DNA from: an uncultured Lachnospiraceae bacterium
Lineage (GTDB): Bacteria > Bacillota > Clostridia > Lachnospirales > Lachnospiraceae
Reading direction: 5' to 3'
Length of the DNA stretch: 5,493 bases
Assembly (NCBI GenBank): GCA_902489925.1
Contig: CABUBX010000134.1
Span: 1-5,493, forward strand
The translations under genes were made by a program, and so were the position numbers. The first letter of the stretch is position 1; every line of letters begins with the position of its first letter. The notes under the pieces are model-generated. The model was given only the letters and a program-made list of their open reading frames with translations. It was not told the DNA's origin and did not search any database. Positions 1 through 5,493 of the stretch are shown here, one piece after another.

Positions 1-221
1 TTCCTATGAAATTTACTCAGCATGTGCGTTGCGTTAATAAAGATAAAGGCGCGGTTACAAGAAAGACATGTAAAACAGGTTGTATCGGCTGTATGAAGTG
101 TGTGAAGACATGCGAATATGGTGCGATTACAGTAAAAGATAATCATGCAAGCATTGATTATACAAAGTGCCAGAATTGTGGCAAATGTAAGGAAGTTTGT
201 CCGACAGGTGCGATTCAGTAA
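1..221 (+). CDS. rnfB: RnfB-like electron transport complex subunit, C-terminal fragment with two [4Fe-4S] clusters (5' end outside window)
   Basis: This is the 3' end of a gene that enters the window already in frame (codons start at position 3), so the ATG at 6-8 is probably an internal methionine. Counting from that Met, there are two classic ferredoxin motifs, CxxCxxCxxxC: C26/C29/C32/C36 and C55/C58/C61/C65. Each last Cys closes a cluster-binding loop, so the eight Cys would bind two [4Fe-4S] clusters. The lead-in (HVRC.NKDKGA...C..GCIGC) resembles the tail of RnfB, the cytoplasmic iron-sulfur subunit of the ion-pumping ferredoxin:NAD+ oxidoreductase, rather than a stand-alone ferredoxin. 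A terminator starts 13 bases after the stop. In clostridial rnfCDGEAB clusters rnfB is last, which fits. The N-terminal membrane anchor cannot be seen. The alternative is another polyferredoxin or a free ferredoxin with start at 6, but no ribosome binding site is visible for that. Confidence 0.75.
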   Translation, partial: PMKFTQHVRCVNKDKGAVTRKTCKTGCIGCMKCVKTCEYGAITVKDNHASIDYTKCQNCGKCKEVCPTGAIQ

Positions 222-234
222 GTTGATTTTTGGG

Positions 235-275
235 GGATGTGCTCGGAGTGTATACCGGGCACATCCTTTCTTAAT
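235..275 (+). terminator. Intrinsic terminator after the rnfB-like gene
   Basis: A 12-bp stem pairs 235-246 (GGATGTGCTCGG) with 255-266 (CCGGGCACATCC), with one G-U wobble and an 8-base loop. A T-rich run (tttctt) follows. The stem is GC-rich and strong, and it ends the rnf transcription unit before the YitT gene. Confidence 0.85.
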
Positions 276-310
276 CTTCCGATAGAAATTTTGAGCATCA
301 TGAATGGCGA

Positions 311-316
311 GAGGAG
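311..316 (+). promoter_or_regulatory. Ribosome binding site that sets the YitT start
   Basis: GAGGAG lies 5 bases before the ATG at 322. It falls inside the longer reading frame that opens at ATG 304, and that upstream ATG has no comparable Shine-Dalgarno sequence. The start at 322 is therefore preferred. Confidence 0.75.
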
Positions 317-321
317 AAAAT

Positions 322-1221
322 ATGCCAAATAAGAAAAAACCCGAAACCTTATATCAAGAACCAAAAGACAGCCTGGGCAGAGAAATATTCAGAATTGTTC
401 TTGTTGTTTTAGGTTCCGCAATTTTTGCTATGAATATCAACAGCTTTGTACATGCAGGAAACATGATTCCGGGCGGATTTACAGGTCTGACACTTTTAAT
501 TCAGAGAATTTTCTCAAAGTTTGCAGGGATTAGTGTACCGTACAGTGCGGTCAACTTTCTTTTGAATGCTGTGCCTGCAATTGTTGCCTATAAGACAATC
601 GGTAAAAAATTCACACTCTATTCGTGTTTAGGTATTTTTTTGACCGGTCTTTTTACGGATATTTTTCCGACAGCGACCGTTACAAATGATATATTGCTGA
701 TTAGTATTTTCGGCGGTTTGATTAATGGTCTGGCAATCAGTATATTTCTTCATGCAGGTGCAACAAGCGGCGGCACAGATTTTATCGCAATCTATATGTC
801 GGAAAAAAAGCATATTGATACATGGAATTATGTTTTGATGGGCAATGCGGTGATGCTTGTTGCGGCCGGATTTATTTTTGAATGGAATGATGCGCTGTAT
901 TCAATTATTTTTCAATTTGCATCGACACAGATGATTCATATGCTGCATTTAAGATATAAAAAGCATACGCTGATTATTATTACAGATAAACCACAGGAAA
1001 TTTATGAAAAAATTCTTGTAATGACCAATCACGGCGTTACGTTTTTTGAGGGAATCGGCGGATATGAAAAAGAGAAAAAGACAATGGTTTATTCAGTTAT
1101 CGCCAGTGATGAGGTGAAATCAGTTGTCCATGCAATTCGTGAAATTGATAAACATGCATTTATTAATACGCTGAAAACGGACCAGGTGGATGGACGTTTT
1201 TATCAGAGAAAGAATGACTGA
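322..1221 (+). CDS. YitT family membrane protein (YitT membrane domain + DUF2179)
   Basis: This 299-residue integral membrane protein of the YitT/YpjC/YqfU type has no firmly established biochemical role; a transport function is often assumed. About six hydrophobic segments span residues 23-43, 51-66, 76-91, 97-115, 124-144 and 170-190. The family hallmark, a glycine-rich ATSGGTD at about 147-153, follows the fifth segment, and a second glycine motif (PGGFTG) sits at about 50-55. From about residue 213 the chain becomes a soluble DUF2179 domain, with the typical 'G(V/I)T.(F/L).G.GGY' element near 238-248. The length is normal for the family and the frame is intact. An in-frame ATG at 304 would add six residues, but the ribosome binding site at 311-316 supports 322. 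The gene sits alone between two terminators. I found no convincing promoter in the roughly 50 bases ahead of it, so it may use a weak promoter or read-through from the rnf operon. Confidence 0.9.
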   Translation: MPNKKKPETLYQEPKDSLGREIFRIVLVVLGSAIFAMNINSFVHAGNMIPGGFTGLTLLIQRIFSKFAGISVPYSAVNFLLNAVPAIVAYKTIGKKFTLYSCLGIFLTGLFTDIFPTATVTNDILLISIFGGLINGLAISIFLHAGATSGGTDFIAIYMSEKKHIDTWNYVLMGNAVMLVAAGFIFEWNDALYSIIFQFASTQMIHMLHLRYKKHTLIIITDKPQEIYEKILVMTNHGVTFFEGIGGYEKEKKTMVYSVIASDEVKSVVHAIREIDKHAFINTLKTDQVDGRFYQRKND

Positions 1222-1288
1222 TATTGTCTAACAGATGCATTTGAAAAAGTAAGACTTGCATTTTAAGAACATGAATATTACAAAAATT

Positions 1289-1332
1289 AAGGCTTGACTG
1301 TTAAAAAGTGACAGTGCAAGCCTTTTAAATTG
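1289..1332 (+). terminator. Intrinsic terminator after the YitT gene
   Basis: A two-part stem is visible. The outer arm AAGGCTTG (1289-1296) pairs with CAAGCCTT (1317-1324), and the inner arm ACTGT (1297-1301) pairs with ACAGT (1311-1315). A single bulged G sits at 1316 and the loop is 9 bases. The tail TTTTAAATT gives a short T run. It isolates the YitT unit from the promoter about 30 bases downstream. Confidence 0.85.
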
Positions 1333-1354
1333 CAAAAAAGGGGCATTTTGTCTA

Positions 1355-1383
1355 TTGCGGCAGAGCAAAAAATATTGTATACT
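1355..1383 (+). promoter_or_regulatory. Sigma-A-type promoter for the aminotransferase-asd unit
   Basis: The -10 box TATACT (1378-1383) is five of six to consensus. It lies 17 bases downstream of TTGCGG (1355-1360), a weak -35 box. Transcription would start near 1390 and give a leader of about 37 bases. The position directly after a terminator supports the call. Confidence 0.6.
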
Positions 1384-1411
1384 GTGTAGAAAGAAATATA
1401 TAGGTAAAGAA

Positions 1412-1417
1412 AGGGAG
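1412..1417 (+). promoter_or_regulatory. Ribosome binding site that sets the aminotransferase start
   Basis: AGGGAG lies 9 bases before ATG 1427. The frame stays open back to a TTG at 1355, but that codon coincides with the -35 box, so translation from it is very unlikely. Confidence 0.8.
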
Positions 1418-1426
1418 TTGCCGAAC

Positions 1427-2713
1427 ATGAAACCGTATCAGGAATTAAGCAGGGAAGAATTATTATCCCTTGAGGAAGAATTGCAGAAAGCCTACGATGC
1501 TTTTAAAAATAGGAATCTTAAACTGGATATGTCTAGGGGAAAGCCAAGTAAGGAACAGTTGGATTTGTCTATGGGAATGATGGATGTATTGTCAAGCGGT
1601 CTTAATCTTGTTGGGGAAGAAGGCGTGGATTGCCGTAATTATGGCGTGCTTGATGGTATTAAGGAAGCAAAAGAGCTGCTTGGTGCAATCAGCGAGGTCA
1701 GTGCAGATAAAATTATCATTTATGGAAATTCAAGCCTTAATGTGATGTATGACACAATTTCACGTTCGATGACTCATGGTGTTATGGGAAGCACACCTTG
1801 GTGCAAATTGGATAAGGTCAAGTTTCTTTGTCCTGTGCCGGGCTATGACAGGCACTTTGCAATCACAGAGTATTTTGGCATTGAGATGATTAATGTGCCG
1901 ATGACTCCGACCGGACCGGATATGGATATGGTTGAAAAGCTGGTGTCTGAGGATGAGGCTATTAAAGGCATATGGTGTGTGCCTAAGTATTCAAATCCTC
2001 AGGGTATTTCATACTCGGATGAGACTGTCAAGAGATTTGCGGCGTTAAAGCCTGCGGCAAAGGATTTTAGAATTTATTGGGATAATGCTTATTCTGTGCA
2101 CCATCTCTATGATGACGAGCAGGATGTTATTTTAGAAATTCTTGACGAGTGTGAAAAAGCGGGAAATCCGGATATGGTATATAAATTTACATCGACGTCT
2201 AAAATTTCATTTCCTGGTTCAGGTATTGCAGCGATTGCCACATCAAAAAATAATATCGAAGAAATTAAGAAACAGCTGACGATACAGACAATAGGACATG
2301 ATAAAGTAAACCAGCTGCGCCATGTGCATTTTTTCAAAAATCTTGATGGTGTTGTCGAGCATATGAGAAAACATGCAGCTATTTTAAGACCGAAATTTGA
2401 GGCAGTAATTGATACACTTGAGGCAGAACTCGGGGGACTTGGCATCGGAAGCTGGGTAAAACCAAAGGGCGGTTATTTTATATCCTTTGAGGCAATGGAG
2501 GGCTGTGCAAAGGCTATTGTCGCAAAGGCAAAAGAAGCCGGCATTGTCATGACAAATGCGGGCGCAACATATCCGTACGGAAAAGACCCGCATGACAGCA
2601 ATATTCGTATTGCACCGTCATTTCCATCCGCAGATGAGCTTGCGCTTGCAGCACAGCTGTTTGTGCTTTGTGTAAAGCTTGTCAGTGTTCAGAAGCTTCT
2701 TGGTAAAATCTGA
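1427..2713 (+). CDS. Aspartate-aminotransferase-like PLP enzyme (fold type I, MocR-like / subgroup Ic family)
   Basis: This 428-residue, PLP-dependent class I/II aminotransferase probably interconverts oxaloacetate plus glutamate with aspartate plus 2-oxoglutarate. Sequence marks, in order: an N-terminal substrate-side motif MSRGKPS (about 35-41); GNSSLNVMYD (about 100-109), which is in the position of the cofactor phosphate-binding loop; KYSNPQG with Asn190; YWDNAYSVHH with Asp219 (pairs with the pyridine nitrogen) and Tyr222; TSTSKISF with Lys259 as the Schiff-base lysine; and NIRIAPS with Arg394 as the carboxylate-binding arginine. The extended 'TSTSKI.F.G.G' and 'NIRIAP..P' signatures are those of the Aminotran_MocR family, to which the Corynebacterium glutamicum AspT type belongs, not of the classical AspC type. 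No DNA-binding domain is present, so it is an enzyme and not a MocR regulator. The asd gene follows after 83 bases without a terminator, which favours aspartate as the substrate. Alanine or another dicarboxylic amino acid remains possible. Confidence 0.85.
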   Translation: MKPYQELSREELLSLEEELQKAYDAFKNRNLKLDMSRGKPSKEQLDLSMGMMDVLSSGLNLVGEEGVDCRNYGVLDGIKEAKELLGAISEVSADKIIIYGNSSLNVMYDTISRSMTHGVMGSTPWCKLDKVKFLCPVPGYDRHFAITEYFGIEMINVPMTPTGPDMDMVEKLVSEDEAIKGIWCVPKYSNPQGISYSDETVKRFAALKPAAKDFRIYWDNAYSVHHLYDDEQDVILEILDECEKAGNPDMVYKFTSTSKISFPGSGIAAIATSKNNIEEIKKQLTIQTIGHDKVNQLRHVHFFKNLDGVVEHMRKHAAILRPKFEAVIDTLEAELGGLGIGSWVKPKGGYFISFEAMEGCAKAIVAKAKEAGIVMTNAGATYPYGKDPHDSNIRIAPSFPSADELALAAQLFVLCVKLVSVQKLLGKI

Positions 2714-2796
2714 GCAAATCATTGCTTCGGCACTAAAAAAATAAGAAAAAGCATTTTGAATATGTCGGAAAAATAAAGCAGAAGGGAAGAAAAATT

Positions 2797-3882
2797 ATGG
2801 AAAAGAAATTAAGAGTAGGTATCTTAGGGGCAACAGGAATGGTAGGTCAGCGTTTTATTTCGCTGCTTGAAAATCATCCGTGGTATGAAGTTGTTACAGT
2901 TGCGGCAAGTCCTCGTTCAGCCGGTAAAACATATGAGGAAGCAGTCGGCGGCCGTTGGAAGATGACAACGCCAATGCCGGAGGCTGTGAAAAAACTTGTA
3001 GTGATGAATGTCAATGATGTTGAAGCTGTCGCTTCAAGTGTTGATTTTGTTTTCAGTGCCGTTGATATGAGTAAGGATGAAATCAAGGCGATTGAGGAAG
3101 CTTACGCTAAAACGGAAACTCCTGTTGTTTCAAATAACAGTGCACATCGCTGGACTCCGGACGTACCTATGGTCGTTCCTGAAATTAACCCTGAACATTT
3201 TGCGGTGATTGAAGCGCAAAAAAAACGTCTTGGCACAACAAGGGGCTTTGTTGCCGTAAAACCAAACTGCTCTATTCAAAGCTATGCGCCTGTGCTCACT
3301 GCATGGAAAGCATTTGAGCCGACAGAGGTTGTGGCAACAACTTATCAGGCAATCTCCGGCGCCGGAAAAACTTTTAAAGACTGGCCGGAAATGGTTGAAA
3401 ATATTATTCCTTTTATCGGCGGAGAAGAAGAAAAAAGTGAACAAGAGCCATTAAGACTTTGGGGAAAGGTTGAAAACGGCGAAATCGTTAAGGCATCCTC
3501 ACCGGTTATTACAACACAGTGTATCCGCGTCCCTGTCTTAAACGGCCATACAGCGGCAGTATTTGTAAAATTCGCAAAGAAACCGACAAAAGAGCAGCTG
3601 ATTCAGGCAATGGTAAACTTTAAAGGTCTTCCTCAGGAATTAAACCTTCCGAGCGCACCAAAGCAGTTTATCCAGTATCTTGAGGAAGACAATCGTCCTC
3701 AGGTAAAACAGGATGTTGATTATGAAAACGGTATGGGGGTATCTGTTGGCCGTTTAAGAGAAGATACTGTATACGATTATAAATTTGTCGGCCTCTCCCA
3801 CAATACAATCCGCGGTGCGGCAGGCGGCGCAATCCTTTGCGCAGAACTTCTGACAGCACAAAACTATATACAGGCAAAATAA
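2797..3882 (+). CDS. asd: Aspartate-semialdehyde dehydrogenase (archaeal/fungal-type subfamily)
   Basis: This 361-residue cytosolic enzyme reduces 4-aspartyl phosphate to aspartate 4-semialdehyde with NADPH. It is the branch-point step toward lysine/diaminopimelate, threonine and methionine. The N-terminal Rossmann motif GILGATGMVGQRF (residues 8-20) binds the nucleotide. PNCSIQ carries the catalytic Cys158, SGAGK (187-191) follows, and RVPVLNGHTA carries substrate-binding Arg244 and the base His251. The C-terminal GVSVGRLR and HNTIRGAAGGAILCAELL complete the dimerisation/cofactor part. Overall length and the C-terminal signatures match the subfamily first known from archaea and fungi, which also occurs in some bacteria, rather than the E. 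coli or B. subtilis forms. The ATG at 2797 follows GAAGGGAAGA at good spacing, and the Rossmann motif begins within ten residues, so the start is secure. No separate promoter is obvious in 2714-2796, so it is likely co-transcribed with the aminotransferase. A long terminator follows. Confidence 0.95.
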   Translation: MEKKLRVGILGATGMVGQRFISLLENHPWYEVVTVAASPRSAGKTYEEAVGGRWKMTTPMPEAVKKLVVMNVNDVEAVASSVDFVFSAVDMSKDEIKAIEEAYAKTETPVVSNNSAHRWTPDVPMVVPEINPEHFAVIEAQKKRLGTTRGFVAVKPNCSIQSYAPVLTAWKAFEPTEVVATTYQAISGAGKTFKDWPEMVENIIPFIGGEEEKSEQEPLRLWGKVENGEIVKASSPVITTQCIRVPVLNGHTAAVFVKFAKKPTKEQLIQAMVNFKGLPQELNLPSAPKQFIQYLEEDNRPQVKQDVDYENGMGVSVGRLREDTVYDYKFVGLSHNTIRGAAGGAILCAELLTAQNYIQAK

Positions 3883-3917
3883 AACATCTGATAACATCAG
3901 CAAACCAGAGTACAAAA

Positions 3918-3983
3918 GAGGGTGTGAAAATTGTGTAGCGTGCATTTTGCGCACGCCAACAATTTTCACACCCTCGTATTTTT
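3918..3983 (+). terminator. Very long intrinsic terminator after asd, probably bidirectional
   Basis: A perfect 17-bp outer stem pairs 3918-3934 with 3959-3975. A small internal loop (3 against 2 bases) leads to a 6-bp GC-rich inner stem (GCGTGC 3938-3943 with GCACGC 3951-3956) capped by 7 bases. On the + strand the tail is gtattttt. On the - strand the stem is followed by ttttgta, so it could stop transcription from both sides. No - strand gene is visible nearby to need that. Confidence 0.85.
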
Positions 3984-4026
3984 AAGAAAAATTTATCCTT
4001 TGTTTATAGATTTTTTCCCGCATGCC

Positions 4027-4035
4027 TGGTATGAT
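4027..4035 (+). promoter_or_regulatory. Extended -10 promoter for the PAP2 gene
   Basis: TGGTATGAT combines an extended TG element (4027-4028) with a -10 box TATGAT (4030-4035). No good -35 hexamer sits at 16-18 bases, which the TG extension could offset. An overlapping alternative is TAAAAT at 4035-4040. The leader would be about 26 bases and ends in AGGGAG (4052-4057) ahead of the ATG at 4068. Confidence 0.45.
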
Positions 4036-4067
4036 AAAATAGAAAATACGTAGGGAGAGAAACATCT

Positions 4068-4757
4068 ATGATTAAAAAAATTAAAACACTTATACCCGGT
4101 TATGCAGTGCTTCCACTCATTATATGTGTTACTTTCAATTTTTCAGTTTATCTTGGCTCAAGAGCCTTCATGCAGGGGCGGGGTGTCCATTACTATGATA
4201 TGACACTGCCGATTGATGAAGCAATTCCTGTAATTCCTATTTTTACAATCATTTATTTTGGATGCTATGTTTTTTGGATTGCCAATTATCTTATGATATG
4301 CCGACTTGGCAAAGAGCATTGCTACAGATACCTGTTTGCGGATTTGATGGGTAAGGCAATATGCTTGATATTTTATTTATTTTTGCCGACGACAAATGTA
4401 CGCCCTGAAATTGCGGGGACAGGAGTTTTTGATGCGCTGCTGAAGTTTTTGTATACAATTGATTCGGCAGATAATTTGTTTCCGTCAATCCATTGTCTTG
4501 TCAGCTGGTATTGCTATGCGGGCATGCGGGGCAGAGCAGAGATTTCAAAAGGCTATCGTGCGTTTTCTCTAATCTTTGCGCTGCTTGTATGTGTGTCAAC
4601 ACTTGTGACAAAGCAGCATGTTATTGTTGATGTTATTGCCGGTGTCGGGTTTGCCGAGCTTACATGGCAGATTAGCCGAAGAATCAACGGCTACAAATTT
4701 TATACATTATTTGAAAAAAAGAAGAAAATACCGTCCGGTGTCGGAATAAAGAATTGA
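4068..4757 (+). CDS. PAP2-superfamily membrane phosphatase/phosphotransferase (Aur1-like motif layout)
   Basis: This 229-residue multi-pass membrane protein has hydrophobic segments at about 12-30, 54-76, 88-108, 163-180 and 185-200, plus a possible one near 141-152. The PAP2 active-site triad is visible. PTTNVRP (107-113) supplies Arg112 in the first motif. FPSIHCLVSW supplies Ser140 and His142 in the second. TKQHVIVDVIAG (181-192) supplies His184, the expected nucleophile, and Asp188. The canonical Lys-x6-Arg-Pro spacing is absent, and the KQHxxxD form replaces the SRxxxxxHxxxD of typical phosphatidate phosphatases. This resembles the Aur1/inositol-phosphotransferase branch (PAP2_3-like). 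Likely substrates are lipid phosphates or phospholipid headgroups at the membrane, and the exact one cannot be told from sequence. The tail is lysine-rich and presumably cytoplasmic. The gene stands alone, with a terminator before it and a new promoter after it. The ATG at 4068 has AGGGAG 10 bases upstream. Confidence 0.8.
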   Translation: MIKKIKTLIPGYAVLPLIICVTFNFSVYLGSRAFMQGRGVHYYDMTLPIDEAIPVIPIFTIIYFGCYVFWIANYLMICRLGKEHCYRYLFADLMGKAICLIFYLFLPTTNVRPEIAGTGVFDALLKFLYTIDSADNLFPSIHCLVSWYCYAGMRGRAEISKGYRAFSLIFALLVCVSTLVTKQHVIVDVIAGVGFAELTWQISRRINGYKFYTLFEKKKKIPSGVGIKN

Positions 4758-4768
4758 TATTACAGAAG

Positions 4769-4800
4769 TTTTGTGTGAATTTCATGATTTTGTCACAAAA
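4769..4800 (+). promoter_or_regulatory. Inverted repeat overlapping the ABC promoter, candidate operator
   Basis: TTTTGTG (4769-4775) and its exact complement CACAAAA (4794-4800) flank an 18-base spacer and cover the -35 region of the ABC gene promoter. The arms are AT-rich and no proper T run follows, so this is a poor terminator. A protein-binding site is possible but unproven. No other clear terminator follows the PAP2 gene. Confidence 0.3.
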
Positions 4801-4813
4801 ATAGTGCTATAAT
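4785..4813 (+). promoter_or_regulatory. Promoter for the ABC transporter ATPase gene
   Basis: A perfect -10 box TATAAT (4808-4813) carries an extended TG element at 4805-4806 (TGCTATAAT). The hexamer 17 bases upstream, TGATTT (4785-4790), is a weak -35. Transcription would begin near 4820 and leave a leader of about 44 bases. That leader contains the ribosome binding site AGGGGTGAT (4851-4859), 4 bases before ATG 4864. Confidence 0.65.
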
Positions 4814-4863
4814 TAATTTAGATAATTTTGCGCAAAACAGATTGGAAATCAGGGGTGATAACT

Positions 4864-5493
4864 ATGGAGAATTTAGTAGAACTTAAAAATGTCAAAAAGA
4901 CTTACAAGATGGGTGAGGTTGAAATTCATGCAGTGGACGGTGTCAGCTTTGAAATAAAAAAGGGAGAGTTTGTTGTTATTGTCGGGCCAAGCGGTGCCGG
5001 AAAAACAACCGTGCTTAATATTTTAGGCGGGATGGATTCAGCTACAGAGGGCAGTGTCATTGTAGACGGCACAGATATCTCAAAGTATTCAGAGAAGCAA
5101 CTGACGGCATATCGTCGCGATGACATCGGCTTTGTGTTTCAGTTTTATAATCTTGTACAGAACCTGACGGCACTTGAGAATGTTGAGCTGGCATTGCAGA
5201 TATGTAAGCACCCGCTGAGTGCGGATACGGTGATGCAGGAGGTTGGACTTGGTGAGAGAAAAAGCAATTTTCCGGCTCAATTATCCGGCGGTGAACAGCA
5301 ACGTGTTGCAATAGCCAGAGCATTAGCTAAGAATCCTAAGTTGCTTTTATGTGATGAGCCTACGGGGGCACTTGATTATCAGACAGGTAAAGCTATTTTA
5401 AAGCTTTTGCAGGATACGTGCCGTGAAAAGGGAATGACGGTCATTGTTATTACCCATAATATGGCTCTGACACCGATGGCGGACAGAGTAATC
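4864..5493 (+). CDS. ABC transporter ATP-binding protein, MacB/LolD/FtsE type (3' end outside window)
   Basis: The first 210 residues of an ABC ATPase are present with every nucleotide-binding motif: Walker A GPSGAGKTT (41-49), Q-loop Gln93 in FVFQFYNL, signature LSGGEQQR (140-147), Walker B LLLCDEP (160-166, with Glu165 catalytic), D-loop GALD (168-171) and switch His198 in VITHN. The 'RRDDIGFVFQFYNLVQNLTALENVELA' style of Q-loop region is typical of the MacB/LolD/BceA class. Such ATPases pair with FtsX-like permeases and serve lipoprotein release, peptide export or antimicrobial-peptide resistance. The family is usually about 220-250 residues, so only the C-terminal end is missing and the partner permease should lie just beyond the window. 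It has its own promoter. The start at 4864 is well supported by AGGGGTGAT. The substrate cannot be inferred from the ATPase alone. Confidence 0.9.
   Translation, partial: MENLVELKNVKKTYKMGEVEIHAVDGVSFEIKKGEFVVIVGPSGAGKTTVLNILGGMDSATEGSVIVDGTDISKYSEKQLTAYRRDDIGFVFQFYNLVQNLTALENVELALQICKHPLSADTVMQEVGLGERKSNFPAQLSGGEQQRVAIARALAKNPKLLLCDEPTGALDYQTGKAILKLLQDTCREKGMTVIVITHNMALTPMADRVI

Noticed and set aside
1234..1264. Repeated TGCATTT in the gap after the YitT gene
   Set aside because: Two 7-base AT-rich copies are expected by chance and lie in no meaningful arrangement.
1228..1428. A 66-codon - strand open frame across the YitT-aminotransferase gap
   Set aside because: It is explained by the AT-rich terminator and promoter sequence; it reads through the terminator hairpin and shows no known domain.
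2107..2445. A 112-codon open frame on the - strand inside the aminotransferase gene
   Set aside because: It is antisense to conserved PLP-enzyme sequence and its serine/isoleucine-rich composition is typical of a shadow frame; no motif was recognised.
2713..2726. Possible hairpin AGCAA-atca-TTGCT between the aminotransferase and asd genes
   Set aside because: A 5-bp stem without a following T tract is too weak to be a terminator, so the two genes are still best read as one unit.
3130..3444. A 104-codon open frame on the - strand inside asd
   Set aside because: It lies wholly antisense to a well-supported enzyme gene, has no recognisable domain or convincing start context, and reads as codon-bias shadow (Phe-run, Cys-rich).
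3888..3900. Small hairpin CTGAT-aac-ATCAG just after asd
   Set aside because: Only 5 bp with no T run; likely chance beside the much stronger hairpin at 3918.
4790..4795. TTGTCA as the -35 box of the ABC promoter
   Set aside because: The match is good, but only 12 bases separate it from the TATAAT box, too short for sigma-A spacing.
4774..4797. TGTGA...TCACA resembling a CRP/FNR site
   Set aside because: The half-sites are 14 bases apart, whereas such sites have a spacer of about 6.
5057..5323. An 88-codon open frame on the - strand inside the ABC ATPase gene
   Set aside because: It overlaps the conserved Q-loop to signature region of the ATPase, and no family was recognised.

Overview
The window reads as ordinary chromosomal DNA of an anaerobic, low-GC Firmicute. 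Lachnospiraceae or a close clostridial relative is the best guess. This rests on the AT-rich base composition, the strong AGGAG-type ribosome binding sites, the end of an Rnf complex gene, and the protein family variants present. The taxonomic placement is inference from family resemblance, not a computed match. All six recognisable genes lie on the + strand, and intrinsic terminators divide them into short transcription units.

Layout: (1) Positions 1-221 are the 3' end of a gene for a double [4Fe-4S] ferredoxin domain, best read as the C-terminus of RnfB. A strong terminator (235-275) follows, which fits rnfB as the last gene of an rnfCDGEAB operon. (2) A single-gene unit (322-1221) encodes a YitT-family membrane protein with a C-terminal DUF2179 domain and ends at a terminator (1289-1332). 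(3) A good sigma-A-type promoter (1355-1383) drives an aspartate-aminotransferase-like PLP enzyme of the MocR-like/subgroup Ic type (1427-2713). Aspartate-semialdehyde dehydrogenase (asd, 2797-3882) follows after 83 bases with no terminator between them. The pair probably forms an operon closed by an unusually long, symmetrical hairpin (3918-3983). (4) A single gene (4068-4757) encodes a PAP2-superfamily membrane protein with the Aur1-like PSxH / KQHxxxD active-site layout. (5) A new promoter with a consensus extended -10 (4805-4813) starts a MacB/LolD-type ABC transporter ATPase (4864 onward), which runs off the end of the window.

How the genes relate: the clearest joint logic is in the aminotransferase-asd pair. 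The aminotransferase would make aspartate from oxaloacetate. After phosphorylation by an aspartokinase encoded elsewhere, Asd would reduce aspartyl phosphate to the semialdehyde that feeds lysine/diaminopimelate, threonine and methionine. The other units look functionally independent: energy conservation (Rnf), a membrane protein of unknown function (YitT), lipid-phosphate chemistry (PAP2) and export or peptide resistance (ABC).

I found no RNA genes, CRISPR arrays, insertion sequences, riboswitches or phage genes, and no sign of a novel multi-gene system. No gene-free stretch exceeds 300 bases. The longest is about 200 bases (1222-1426), which holds a terminator, a promoter and a ribosome binding site. 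Two gene starts need care: the longest reading frames for the YitT and aminotransferase genes both begin upstream of the start supported by the ribosome binding site.
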